Source: Nonomuraea spiralis (GTDB lineage Bacteria; Actinomycetota; Actinomycetes; Streptosporangiales; Streptosporangiaceae). From it: 64,000 bases of DNA. Both the position numbers and the translations under genes were made by a program. The stretch spans positions 242,201-306,200 of the forward strand of contig NZ_BMRC01000012.1 of NCBI RefSeq assembly GCF_014648435.1, read 5' to 3'. The notes beneath the pieces were generated by a model. It was not told where the DNA came from. It made no database searches and saw only the letters and a list, made by a program, of their open reading frames with translations. Of the stretch, positions 26,321-34,612 are shown piece by piece. Positions within the stretch are counted from its first letter, which is position 1. The number at the start of each line of letters is the position of its first letter.

Positions 26321-26750
26321 ATGGACAGTCGTCTCGAAAAGCTCTGGAACACACTGGAGAAGGTCGACGACCACGCGGCCACCATCCGCGTCCGGGGCGG
26401 GAAGCCGGCCGGCGTGCTGTCGGCGGGGGGCCGGCTGCCGGCCTGCGGCAACGGCGGGCCGGCGGCCGAGGCCCAGCACCTACGCCCGCCAGGTGCGCGC
26501 GCACGGCCGCCCCGGCGACGTGCTGGTGTGCCTGTCGGCCGGCGGCGGCAGCCCGAACGTGCCGGCCGCGGCCAGGGCGGCCCAGGAGACCGGCATCGCC
26601 GCCTGGGCGCTGACCGGGCCCGCGCCGAACCCGCCGGCCGGCCAGTGCGACGAGGCGGTGGCCGTGCCCGCCGAGGAGACGGCCACCGTGCAGAACGTGC
26701 ACCTCGCCATGATCCACCTGCTCTGCGACGCCATCGAGGAGGCCCTGTGA
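26321..26750 (+). pseudogene. GmhA-type SIS-domain isomerase remnant, deleted and frameshifted
   Basis: Residues 1-54 from ATG 26321 match the start of a D-sedoheptulose-7-phosphate isomerase, ending in CGNGGPAAEAQHL. The matching C-terminal half, YARQVRAHGRPGDVLVCL to HLLCDAIEEAL, follows at once but in another frame (26478-26750). About 40-50 residues between are missing, including the active-site region. The phosphate-binding Ser of GNGGSAAEAQ is Pro here, and the usual STSG loop reads SAGG. Read without a shift, the frame from 26321 stays open to 27298 and fuses to the next gene. Confidence 0.75.
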
Positions 26751-27298
26751 CGGGCCCCCTGGTCGTCATCGGCGACACGCTGCTCGACGTGGACGTCCAG
26801 GGCGAGAGCGAACGGCTGTGCCCGGACGCGCCGGTCCCGGTGGTCGACGTCGCGGCCGAGCACGCCCGCCCCGGCGGCGGGGGCCTGGCCGCGGTGCTGG
26901 CCGCGCGGGACGGCGCCGAGGTCGTGCTGATCACCGCGATCGGCGCCGCCGCCGTCAGGACCCGGGAACAGCGGCTCGGCGACGCTCTCGTCGTCTGCGT
27001 CAACTCCGACGACTCGGTACGCAGGCTGAAGGGCTCGTCCAGGCCCGTCGTCGACGCGCGTGACCGGGTCGAGGTGCTGCGGGCGCTGAGCTGCGTGGAC
27101 GCGGTCCTGGTGTTCGAGGAGGACACCCCGGCCGAGTCCATCGAGCTGCTGCGGCCCGACGTGTGGGTGACGGGCGGGGACTACGAGGGGGAGGTCCTGC
27201 CCGAGTCACGGGCCCTGGAGCGGCTGGGCGCGGAGTTCGTCGCGCTCAGCACGCTGCCGGGACGTTCGACCAGCAATCTGATCAGGGAGATCCAGTGA
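26747..27298 (+). pseudogene. HldE-type bifunctional kinase/cytidylyltransferase-fold remnant
   Basis: 183 residues against about 450-480 for heptose-7-phosphate kinase / heptose-1-phosphate adenylyltransferase. Residues 1-66 match the ribokinase-fold start (VVIGDTLLDVDV, CPDAPVPVVDV, ARPGGGGLAA). Residues 70-183 match the end of the nucleotidyltransferase domain (RLGDALVVCVNSD, VRRLKG, RPDVWVTGGDYEG). The kinase catalytic base and anion hole (GAGD) and the HxGH nucleotide-binding motif are both gone, yet the join is in frame. GTGA overlap with the preceding remnant is kept. Not expected to be catalytic. Confidence 0.78.
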
Positions 27299-27525
27299 AT
27301 GTTCTGATCGCCGGGGGAGCCTCGGGACTCGGCCTGGCCACCGCCGAAGCGGTCGAGAAGGAGGGCTGGCGCGCGCTCGTGGTGGACGTACGCGAGCCGG
27401 ACCAGCGCTTCGACCACGTCGCCGCCGTCGTCGCCCAGACCGTCGTGTTCGCGCTGCCGCAGCCGGCCGGCTGCGGGGTCAGGGAGCTGGTCGTCTGCCC
27501 CTCCACGGAGACGTCATGGTCCTAG
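27295..27525 (+). pseudogene. Short-chain dehydrogenase remnant
   Basis: 76 residues left of a roughly 230-residue SDR. The NAD-binding start is intact (VLIAGGASGLGLATAEA, with GGASGLG at 7-13) and the C terminus (VVFALPQPAGCGVRELVVCP) is that of SDRs found at this point in related clusters. Everything between about residue 44 and 47, including the Ser-Tyr-Lys catalytic residues, is absent. The join is in frame. GTG 27295 overlaps the previous stop and the gene's end overlaps the next start by 10 bases. Confidence 0.72.
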
Positions 27526-28388
27526 AACTGCTGGCGCTGCGCGGGCTCGGCCTGGGTGATCTGCTCACGGCCGTCCCCGCGCTGCGGGCCCTGCGCCAGT
27601 CGTTCCCCCGGCACCGCATCACCTTGGCGGCGCCCCGGTCCCTCGCGGCCCTGCTGCCGCTGACCGGCGCGGTGGACGACCAGGTGGACGTGAGGGGGCC
27701 GGGGCCGGTGCCGTTCGAGCGGGCCGACATCGCGGTCAACCTGCACGGCAGCGGGCCGCAGAGCATCGAGGCGCTGCGGGCCGGCGACCCGGGCCGGCTG
27801 ATCAGCTTCGGCGTCGGCCCACCCTGGCAGGACGGCGTGCACGAGGTGCGGCGCTGGTGCGGCCTGCTGGAGTGGCACGGCATCCCGGCCGACCCGGCGG
27901 ACCTGACGCTCGGCATCTCCGACCGGACCGGGCCCGTGATCGTGCATCCGGGCGCCGCCTACCCGGCGCGGCGCTGGCCGCCCGAACGGTTCGCCGAGGT
28001 GGCGGCGGCGCTGGACGACGTGGTCGTCACCGGCAACGCCGAGGAGGTGCCGATCGCCAGGAGGGTCGCCGAGCTGGCCGGGCTGCCCGAGGAGCGCGTG
28101 CTGGCCGGGCGCACCTGCCTGGCCGACCTGATCGACCTGGTCAGCAGGGCCAGGCTGGTGGTCTGCGGCGACACCGGGGTCGCGCACCTGGCGACGGCGT
28201 TCTGCGTGCCGTCGGTGGTGCTGTTCGGCCCGGTCCCGCCGTCGGAGTGGGGCCCGCCGCCCGGATGGCGGCACGTGGCCCTGTGGGCCGGCCACAAGGG
28301 CGACCCGCACGGCCGGCGCCCGGACCCCGGCCTGCTGAAGATCGAGGTGTCCGAGGTCGTCGACGCAGCTCTGGAGGTCACGTCATGA
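27516..28388 (+). CDS. Family 9 glycosyltransferase (heptosyltransferase-like)
   Basis: A 290-residue GT9 enzyme, second in the cluster. LALRGLGLGDLLTAVPALRAL is the N-terminal family motif, VIVHPGAAYPARRWPPERFAEV the central one, and VVCGDTGVAHLATAFCVPSVVLFGP the donor-binding site. Unlike the three genes before it, it is full length with all motifs. It overlaps the SDR remnant by 10 bases and the epimerase gene by 4 (ATGA). Confidence 0.93.
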   Translation: MVLELLALRGLGLGDLLTAVPALRALRQSFPRHRITLAAPRSLAALLPLTGAVDDQVDVRGPGPVPFERADIAVNLHGSGPQSIEALRAGDPGRLISFGVGPPWQDGVHEVRRWCGLLEWHGIPADPADLTLGISDRTGPVIVHPGAAYPARRWPPERFAEVAAALDDVVVTGNAEEVPIARRVAELAGLPEERVLAGRTCLADLIDLVSRARLVVCGDTGVAHLATAFCVPSVVLFGPVPPSEWGPPPGWRHVALWAGHKGDPHGRRPDPGLLKIEVSEVVDAALEVTS

Positions 28389-29347
28389 AGGCTCTGGTCA
28401 CCGGCGGGGCCGGCTTCCTCGGCTCGTACCTGTGCGAACGCCTGCTGGCCGAGGACGCCGAGGTCATCTGCATGGACAGCTTCCTGACCGGCGGCCCGCG
28501 CAACGTCGAGCACCTGCTGGACAACCCGGCCTTCCGGCTCATCGAGAGCGACCTGACCGGGTACGTGCACGTGCCCGGCCGGGTGGACCTCGTCCTGCAC
28601 TTCGCCTCGGCCGCCTCGCCGGCCGACTACCTGCGCTACCCGATCGAGACGCTGCGGGTGGGCAGCGTGGGCACCCTGCACGCGCTCGGGCTGGCCAGGG
28701 AGAAGGGCGCCCGGTTCGTCCTGGCGTCCACCAGCGAGGTGTACGGCGACCCGCTGGAGCACCCGCAGAAGGAGACGTACTGGGGCAACGTCAACCCGGT
28801 CGGCCCGCGCAGCGTGTACGACGAGGCCAAGCGCTTCGCCGAGTCGCTGACCACCGCCTACCGCCACTCGCGCGGCACCGACACCGGGATCGTACGGATC
28901 TTCAACACCTACGGCCCGCGGATGCGCCCGTTCGACGGGCGGGCGATCCCCACGTTCATCCGGCAGTCGCTGAGGGGCGAGCCGCTCACCATCACCGGCG
29001 ACGGCTCCCAGACCAGGTCCGTCTGCTACGTGGACGACACCGTGTCGGGCATCCTGGCCATGGCCCGCAGCGACTTCCCCGGCCCGGTCAACATCGGCAA
29101 CCCGGACGAGCTGACCATGCTGGAGCTGGCCCGCCTCGTCCGCGACCTGACCGGATCGGCCTCGGAGATCGAGTTCATCGACCGGCCCGCCGACGACCCG
29201 AAGGTGCGCAGGCCGGACACGACCCTGGCCGCCGAGCGGCTGGGGTGGCGGGCGGAGGTGCCCGCCCAGGAGGGATTGCGGCGCACGATCGAGTGGTTCG
29301 CCGCGGAACTGGCGGCGGACGAGCACTTGGAGGCGCTGCGCGTGTGA
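28385..29347 (+). CDS. NAD-dependent epimerase/dehydratase, UDP-glucuronate decarboxylase-like
   Basis: A 320-residue extended SDR. The Rossmann loop is TGGAGFLGS, the catalytic set is Ser-Thr-Ser in LASTSEVYGDP and Tyr-x3-Lys in YDEAKRFAE, and FNTYGPRM and EGLRRTI complete the UXS-like pattern. It probably converts a UDP- or GDP-sugar for the glycosyltransferases upstream. ATGA overlap with the GT9 gene; last gene of the operon, followed by a strong terminator. Confidence 0.92.
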   Translation: MKALVTGGAGFLGSYLCERLLAEDAEVICMDSFLTGGPRNVEHLLDNPAFRLIESDLTGYVHVPGRVDLVLHFASAASPADYLRYPIETLRVGSVGTLHALGLAREKGARFVLASTSEVYGDPLEHPQKETYWGNVNPVGPRSVYDEAKRFAESLTTAYRHSRGTDTGIVRIFNTYGPRMRPFDGRAIPTFIRQSLRGEPLTITGDGSQTRSVCYVDDTVSGILAMARSDFPGPVNIGNPDELTMLELARLVRDLTGSASEIEFIDRPADDPKVRRPDTTLAAERLGWRAEVPAQEGLRRTIEWFAAELAADEHLEALRV

Positions 29348-29381
29348 CGGAGGGTGCCGAGGGATCGGCGGCTCCACGGGA

Positions 29382-29419
29382 GGTCGTGGGCCGGGCCGCG
29401 AAAAGCCCGGCCCACGACC
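29382..29419 (+). terminator. Terminator of the glycosylation operon
   Basis: A perfect 15-bp stem, 29382-29396 with 29405-29419, around the loop CGCGAAAA. It also faces the end of mshC on the other strand and may serve both. A short TGCCCGCCG direct repeat follows. Confidence 0.75.
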
Positions 29420-29484
29420 GTGCCCGCCGTGCCCGCCGTGCCCGGCGCTCGCCGGCAAAGGAGGGCGGTGGGTCTGCGGTGGGT

Positions 29485-30702
29485 CTAGAGTGCGACGCCG
29501 AGCAGGGCGTCGGCCAGGTCCTTCACCAGGTCGGGGGACCGGGATCCGCCTTCGGCCAGGGCCCGCTCGGCCCAGGCGTCGATCGCGGCCAGCGCCCCCG
29601 GCGAGTCGAGGTCGTCGGCCAGCCGCTCGCGTACCGTGGCCAGCAGTTCGTCGGCCCCGGGCGCCCCGTCCAGCGAGACGGCCGAGCGCCACAGCGCGAG
29701 CCGGCGCTCGGCGTCGGCGAGCTGGCCGGGCGTGTACTCCCAGTCCTCGCGGTAGTGGTGGGCCAGCAGGACGAGCCGGACGGCCATCGGGTCGTGCTGC
29801 TGCCGCAGCCGGCTGACGAAGACCAGGTTGCCCTTCGACTTCGACATCTTCTCGCCGTCGAGCGCCACCATGCCCGCGTGCGTGTAGAACTTGGCGAACG
29901 GCCACTCCCCCGTCGCCGCGTGGCCCTCGGAGGCGCCGCACTCGTGATGAGGGAAGATCAGGTCGGAGCCGCCGCCGGCCACGTCGTAGCCGGCGCCCAG
30001 GTTGCGCAGCGCGATCGCGGTGCACTCGATGTGCCAGCCGGGACGCCCCCGGCCGAGGCTCGACTCCCAGGACGGCTCGCCCGGCCGCTCGGCCCGCCAC
30101 AGCAGCCAGTCGAGCGGGTGGCGCTTGCCGGGCCGGTCGGGGTCACCGCCGCGCTCGGCGGACAGGGCCAGCATCTCGGCCTCGCCGTAGCCGGACACCT
30201 GGCCGAACTTGGGGGCGTCGGCGACGTTGAAGTAGACGTCGCCGTCGAGATCGTAGGTGTAGCCCTTGGCGGCGAGCTGGGTGATCAGGTCGGCCACGTG
30301 GCCCACGACCTCCGTGACGCCCACGTACTCGCGGGGCGGCAGGATGCGCAGGGCCTCCATGTCGGTGCGGAACAACTCGATCTCGCGCTCGGCCAGGTCC
30401 TGCCAGTCGACGCCGGTCTGGGCGGCCCGTTCCAGCAGCGGGTCGTCCACGTCGGTGGCGTTCTGGGTGTAATGCACCTCGTGCCCGGCGTCCCGCCACA
30501 TCCGGCCCACCAGGTCGAAGGCGTGGTAGGTGTTGGCGTGGCCGAGATGGGTGGCGTCGTAGGGGGTGATGCCGCAGACGTACATCCTGGCGGTGGGACC
30601 GGGGTCGGTCTGCCGCACCTGCTTGGTAGTCGTGTCGAAGAGACGCAGCGGAACGCTCTCACCTGGGAGCTTGGGGATGTTCTGGGCAGACCACGATCTC
30701 AT
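29485..30702 (-). CDS. mshC: Cysteine:1D-myo-inositol 2-amino-2-deoxy-alpha-D-glucopyranoside ligase
   Basis: A 405-residue class I aminoacyl-tRNA-synthetase paralogue that joins cysteine to GlcN-Ins in mycothiol synthesis. The HIGH-like motif is in THLGHANTY, the KMSKS motif in EKMSKSKGN, and zinc-binding Cys43 (VCGITPYD), Cys and His residues of HIECTAIAL and FPHHECGASE are present. It is distinguished from CysS by the start (RLFDTTTKQVR, MYVCGITPYDATHLGH) and shorter C terminus. TAGGCT sits 7 nt before the ATG. Its start overlaps the stop of the NRDE gene (ATGA). Confidence 0.95.
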   Translation of the reverse strand: MRSWSAQNIPKLPGESVPLRLFDTTTKQVRQTDPGPTARMYVCGITPYDATHLGHANTYHAFDLVGRMWRDAGHEVHYTQNATDVDDPLLERAAQTGVDWQDLAEREIELFRTDMEALRILPPREYVGVTEVVGHVADLITQLAAKGYTYDLDGDVYFNVADAPKFGQVSGYGEAEMLALSAERGGDPDRPGKRHPLDWLLWRAERPGEPSWESSLGRGRPGWHIECTAIALRNLGAGYDVAGGGSDLIFPHHECGASEGHAATGEWPFAKFYTHAGMVALDGEKMSKSKGNLVFVSRLRQQHDPMAVRLVLLAHHYREDWEYTPGQLADAERRLALWRSAVSLDGAPGADELLATVRERLADDLDSPGALAAIDAWAERALAEGGSRSPDLVKDLADALLGVAL

Positions 30703-31355
30703 GCCTTTGAGCCTATCCGTGCCGTAAGGTCCGTGAACTCGTAGGCGGCGTCGTCGTGCGCGAGGGTGACCCGCATCACCGACAGCGAGGCGAAGACCCG
30801 GCCGTCGGGCAGCGTGTGGCGGATCAGGAGGGCGTCGGGCCGCGCGGAGTGGGCGCCGGTGATGAGCTCTCCCCAGTCGGCCGCGCTCGCGAAGCGCGGC
30901 AGGTACGCCCGCACCCGCTCGGCGTCCGGGTCGAGGCCGGTGTTGACGACCATGCTGGTGCCCTCGGGCAGCGCCGAGTCCGTGAGGCGGTCGCCGTCCC
31001 AGCTGAACAGGCGCACCCCGGCCAGGTCGGCGAGGACGAGGTGGAAGGGGTCGTAGCGGGTCAGGTCGACGTCCGGCACCGCGCCCGTGGACACCGCGTG
31101 CAGGGCCAGGTCGCCGCGGGAGATCCTCGTGGTCTCGGGGGCCTCCCGGCCGCGGCCGTTGAGCAGGGCGGCGGCACGGCGGGCCGTCGGGGAGACGGCC
31201 ATCCAGGTGCCGCCTCCCTTGAGGTCACGTCCGCCGATCACACCGGGGTGGTCGGGCCAGTGCTCCCCCGGCGCCTCCCAGGGGCGGTCGGTGAGCTCGT
31301 CCCGCACGCCCATGAGGGTCAGCGGCTCCCCGGTTCTCACGATCAACGTGCACAT
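30699..31355 (-). CDS. NRDE/TANGO2 family protein
   Basis: A 218-residue protein of the NRDE family, related to animal TANGO2. MCTLIVR opens it, with a Cys at position 2 that could act as an N-terminal nucleophile after Met removal, and VRDELTDRPW corresponds to the NRDE motif (here VRDE). GTWMAVSPTARRAAALLN is the next conserved block. Function is unknown. It lies directly upstream of mshC with a 4-base overlap and has its own -10 box. Confidence 0.85.
   Translation of the reverse strand: MCTLIVRTGEPLTLMGVRDELTDRPWEAPGEHWPDHPGVIGGRDLKGGGTWMAVSPTARRAAALLNGRGREAPETTRISRGDLALHAVSTGAVPDVDLTRYDPFHLVLADLAGVRLFSWDGDRLTDSALPEGTSMVVNTGLDPDAERVRAYLPRFASAADWGELITGAHSARPDALLIRHTLPDGRVFASLSVMRVTLAHDDAAYEFTDLTARIGSKA
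30703..30715 (-). promoter_or_regulatory. -10 box for leaderless mshC mRNA
   Basis: TAGGCT (30715-30710, minus strand) fits TANNNT and is 7 nt from the mshC ATG, lying inside the end of the NRDE gene. Confidence 0.55.
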
Positions 31356-31368
31356 GCGGCAAAGGGTA
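31356..31368 (-). promoter_or_regulatory. -10 box for leaderless NRDE mRNA
   Basis: TACCCT (31368-31363, minus strand) is 7 nt from the ATG at 31355, in an AT-rich spot just past the SCO1664-like stop. Confidence 0.55.
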
Positions 31369-31386
31369 TAAAACCCCCGCGAGTCC

Positions 31387-32151
31387 TCAGATCGGGGGCC
31401 AGGGAACGGCGGGCCACCCCTCCGACGGATACGGGTGGACGCCGGTGTCCAGCAGCCGCCTGACCCGCCGCCAGGTGGCCTCCACCTCGGCCAGCGTGAG
31501 CAGCTCGCGCAGCCTGCGCCCCAGCGAGCCGGACTCCAGGTCGCGCTCCAGCTTGGCCAGCACCGCCACCGCCTCGCGGGCCAGCGGCTTGCCCCGCCAC
31601 TGCCACAACACGGTACGCAGTTTGTCCTCGGCCGAGAAGCAGACGCCGTGGTCGACCCCGTAGACGTGGCCGGTCGGCAGCGGCAGCAGGTGACCGCCCT
31701 TGCGGTCGGCGTTGTTGACCACCGCGTCGAACACCGCCATCCGGCGCACCACCGGATTACGGCTCTTGACCAGCCGCATCAGGTCGATCTCGCGCTCGGT
31801 GTCGATCCAGAGCTGGCACATGCCGGGACCGAACGGGCCCTCGCGGTAGACGGTCGGCGGCACGATGCGCCAGCCGGTCGCCTGGGACACCTCGTACGCG
31901 GCCACCTCACGGGCGGCGAGGGTGCCGTCGGGGAAGTCCCACAGCGGACGCTCACCGCGTACGGGCTTGTAGACGCAGGCCGCGTTGCGCCCGCCGAGCT
32001 TGATCGAGCAGTAGAGGGTCATGTTGGTCGCCTCGACCAGGCGGCCGGCCACCTCCAGGCGCCCGTCGCGCAGCAGCGTGAGCGCCTCCTCCTCCTGCAT
32101 CACGGGCGCATGTGGCGGCTTGACGGCCGGTTCGCTCTCAGGAGCGGTCAT
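31387..32151 (-). CDS. SCO1664-family protein, PI3/4-kinase-like fold
   Basis: A 254-residue protein conserved in actinobacteria beside DUF3090. It resembles the phosphatidylinositol 3/4-kinase-like superfamily: a Lys in CVYKPVRGERPLWDF, an acidic DAVVNNADRKGGHLL catalytic-loop-like segment (Asp-x4-Asn) and GVDHGVCF as the metal Asp. It could be a protein or small-molecule kinase, but no substrate is known. The ATG overlaps the DUF3090 stop (ATGA). Confidence 0.85.
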   Translation of the reverse strand: MTAPESEPAVKPPHAPVMQEEEALTLLRDGRLEVAGRLVEATNMTLYCSIKLGGRNAACVYKPVRGERPLWDFPDGTLAAREVAAYEVSQATGWRIVPPTVYREGPFGPGMCQLWIDTEREIDLMRLVKSRNPVVRRMAVFDAVVNNADRKGGHLLPLPTGHVYGVDHGVCFSAEDKLRTVLWQWRGKPLAREAVAVLAKLERDLESGSLGRRLRELLTLAEVEATWRRVRRLLDTGVHPYPSEGWPAVPWPPI

Positions 32152-32696
32152 GAAGCCGCCTCACCCCCGTGGTAGCCGTTGAGTCGGACGCAGACATGGC
32201 CTTCGGCGTCGAGGGGCTGCCCGCACAGGGGACAGGGAGGCCGGCCCGCCGCCACGATCTGGAGCGCCCTGCGGGTGAAGGCGCGCGCGGTCCCGGCGCT
32301 GATCCGCACCCGCAGCACGGCCGGGTCGGGACTGTCGAGGTCGTCCTCGTCGATGACCTCCTGGGCCTCGATCACCACCTGGGACCTGTCGGCGTCCCAG
32401 GCCAGTGCCATGGTGCCGACCCGGAAGTCCTCCGAGACCGGCACGTCGAGGGGAGCGTCGTCGGCCAGGTCGGCCGGGGCCAGCGCGGGCACGTGCGCGG
32501 TGCCCCCGCTGAGGCGCAGGACCTCGTCGAGCAGCTCGTCGAGCCTGCCTGCGAGCGCGGCCACCTGCAGCTTCTCCAGCGCCACGGTGGTCAGTCTGCC
32601 CTCGGCCCTGGCCTGCAGAAAAAAGACCCGCGCGCCCGGCTGCCCCAGGGCGCCGGCGACGAACCTCTCCGGTGGGTCGTAGTCGAAGACCGGCAT
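32148..32696 (-). CDS. DUF3090 family protein
   Basis: A 182-residue actinobacterial protein. Typical features are the start PVFDYDPPERFVAGALGQPG and a C-terminal treble-clef-like metal site, CPLCGQPLDAEGHVC, which looks like a zinc ribbon. The role is unknown. It is always next to the SCO1664-like gene, so the two probably work together. TAAGGT lies 6 nt before the ATG. Confidence 0.88.
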   Translation of the reverse strand: MPVFDYDPPERFVAGALGQPGARVFFLQARAEGRLTTVALEKLQVAALAGRLDELLDEVLRLSGGTAHVPALAPADLADDAPLDVPVSEDFRVGTMALAWDADRSQVVIEAQEVIDEDDLDSPDPAVLRVRISAGTARAFTRRALQIVAAGRPPCPLCGQPLDAEGHVCVRLNGYHGGEAAS

Positions 32697-32708
32697 AGCC
32701 TGACCTTA
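32697..32708 (-). promoter_or_regulatory. -10 box for leaderless DUF3090 mRNA
   Basis: TAAGGT (32708-32703, minus strand) fits TANNNT and is 6 nt from the ATG; it overlaps the stop codon of the phosphatase gene upstream. Confidence 0.5.
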
Positions 32709-33392
32709 CGTGGTCCCGGGTCCACCGCCGACGGCGGCATCGCTCCCGGTGATGTTTTCTCCCCCGTCTTTCTCCTCCGAATCCTCGGGCAACCGCAATT
32801 CCCCCATATCGTTAATCCTGAGAACAAAGGGACGCAAGGGGGCATAGCGAATGACGGTGAGAGCCGCAGGATCGGCCGTTATCCGCTGAAAATGATCGAG
32901 GTGGAGGCCCAGCGCGTCCGCCACGATGGCCTTGATGACGTCTCCGTGGGTGCACGCCAGGTAGACACCCTTCAACCCGAGGCGTTGATTCCACTCCCGG
33001 ACCGCGGCGACCGCCCGATGTTGCATATCGGCCAGCGCCTCCCCTTCCGGAAATGTCACCGCACTCGGATGCGCCTGCACGGTCTGCCACAACGGCTCCT
33101 CGGCGAGTTCCTTGAGCGGCCGCCCCGTCCAGGTGCCGTAGCCGCACTCGATGAGCCGTTCGTCCACCCGCACCTGCGCCCCGCGTCCCTTGGCGACGGC
33201 CTCGGCGGTCTCGCGGCACCGTTCGAGCGGGCTGGAGACGATGGCGTCGAGCCGGACGCCGGCGACGCGCCCGGCCAGCGCCTCGGCCTGCGCCCGCCCC
33301 GCCTCGCTGAGATGCACCCCCGGGGTGCGCCCGGCCAGCACCGGCCCGGTGAGGTCGGTCAGCCCGTGGCGGGCCAGCAGAAGGGTCGTCAC
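32706..33392 (-). CDS. Histidine phosphatase family protein (MSMEG_4193-like)
   Basis: A 228-residue phosphoglycerate-mutase-superfamily phosphatase. The catalytic histidine is in LLLARHGLTDLTG, the second arm is SSPLERCRETAE, the acid region is ECGYGTWTGRPL and the second His is in CTHGDVIKA. GTG 33392 is used because the RHG motif lies only 7 residues further on, as in relatives; a start at 33422 adds ten unrelated residues. Neighbour order mshC, SCO1664-like, DUF3090, phosphatase is conserved (M. tuberculosis Rv2130c-Rv2135c). Confidence 0.9.
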   Translation of the reverse strand: MTTLLLARHGLTDLTGPVLAGRTPGVHLSEAGRAQAEALAGRVAGVRLDAIVSSPLERCRETAEAVAKGRGAQVRVDERLIECGYGTWTGRPLKELAEEPLWQTVQAHPSAVTFPEGEALADMQHRAVAAVREWNQRLGLKGVYLACTHGDVIKAIVADALGLHLDHFQRITADPAALTVIRYAPLRPFVLRINDMGELRLPEDSEEKDGGENITGSDAAVGGGPGTT

Positions 33393-33537
33393 CCAGCAAG
33401 TGTCGCAGGCGCGGATCACCACGTTTCACCAACCTGTGAGAAATCTTCACCTCCGCCCGCTTTCACGGTCCTCACCAGGCAGGACATTGGTGCGGCGGAC
33501 TGCCGGGCGGGCGTGTTCTTGGTAACCTGGCGGGATC

Positions 33538-34485
33538 ATGGAGCAGCGCTACGTCGGCCGCAGCGGCCTGTCGGTGTCCCGGCTGGGGCTCGGCACGATG
33601 ACCTGGGGCCGTGACACCGACGCGGAGGAGGCGGCCGCCCAGCTCCGTGCGTTCCTCGACGCCGGGGGCACCCTCGTCGACACCGCCGACGTCTACACCG
33701 GCGGCGACTCCGAGCGGCTGCTCGGCCGCATGCTGCGCGACTCGGTGCCGCGCTCGGAGCTGGTGATCTCGACCAAGGCCGTGGTGACGCCCAACGGCCG
33801 CCGGCCGCGCGACGCCTCCAGGCGCCACCTGATCGCCGCCGTCGACGACTCGCTCAACCGGCTCGGTCTCGACTACGTCGACCTGTGGCAGCTCCACACC
33901 TACGACACCGAGGTGCCGCTGGAGGAGACCCTGGCCGCCCTCGACGCGATCGTCTCCTCGGGCCGCGCCGTCTACGCCGGGGTGTGCGACTACGCGGGCT
34001 GGCAGCTCGCCGCCGCCGCGGTCACCCAGAAGTCGGTCCCCGGCCGCATCCCCATCACCTCGGCCCAGGTCGAGTACTCCCTGCTGGCCCGCGAGCCCGA
34101 GCGCGAGCTGCTGCCCGCCGCGGCCCACCTCGACGTCGGCGTGCTGGCCTGGTCGCCGCTCGGCCGGGGCGTGCTGACCGGCAAGTACCGCACCGGCATC
34201 CCGGCCGACTCCCGCGCCGCGACGCCGCACTTCGCCGACTTCGTCCGCCCCTACCTCGACGATCGCGGCCGCAGCGTGGTCGAGTCGGTCATGACCGCCG
34301 CCGACGGGCTCGGCGTCTCGCCGCTGGCGGTGGCGCTGTCGTGGGTGCGCGACCAGCGGGGGGTGGCCTCGGCGATCGTCGGTGCGCGTACGCACGCCCA
34401 GCTCAAGGGCATCCTGTCGGCCGAGGACGTCGTGCTCCCGATCGAGATCAGGGAGGCGCTCGATGACGTGTCCTCACTCGACTGA
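33538..34485 (+). CDS. Aldo/keto reductase
   Basis: A 315-residue NADPH-dependent oxidoreductase with a TIM-barrel fold. The catalytic tetrad is seen as Asp in DTADVYTGG, Tyr in the same segment, Lys in ISTKAV and His in LWQLHTYD. The C-terminal cofactor segment is VASAIVGARTHAQL. It belongs to the YajO/tas-like group near the mshC block in actinobacteria; a mycothiol-linked detoxification role is only a guess. TAACCT at 33518 is 9 nt upstream of the ATG. Confidence 0.92.
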   Translation: MEQRYVGRSGLSVSRLGLGTMTWGRDTDAEEAAAQLRAFLDAGGTLVDTADVYTGGDSERLLGRMLRDSVPRSELVISTKAVVTPNGRRPRDASRRHLIAAVDDSLNRLGLDYVDLWQLHTYDTEVPLEETLAALDAIVSSGRAVYAGVCDYAGWQLAAAAVTQKSVPGRIPITSAQVEYSLLAREPERELLPAAAHLDVGVLAWSPLGRGVLTGKYRTGIPADSRAATPHFADFVRPYLDDRGRSVVESVMTAADGLGVSPLAVALSWVRDQRGVASAIVGARTHAQLKGILSAEDVVLPIEIREALDDVSSLD

Positions 34486-34612
34486 CACCGAACGAGAGAC
34501 AGTCTCGCGTATCACTAGTCGATACCGAATCGCAACTTTACCGGGAAAAAGCCTGCGTCTGACGGGCGTTGTCCATAAAGATTTCCTCCGTAAGCAACGC
34601 AGGAGGGGACGG

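Noticed and set aside
26493..26750. Small stand-alone SIS-domain gene
   Set aside because: It lacks the N-terminal half that sits in another frame just upstream; better read as part of a frameshifted gene.
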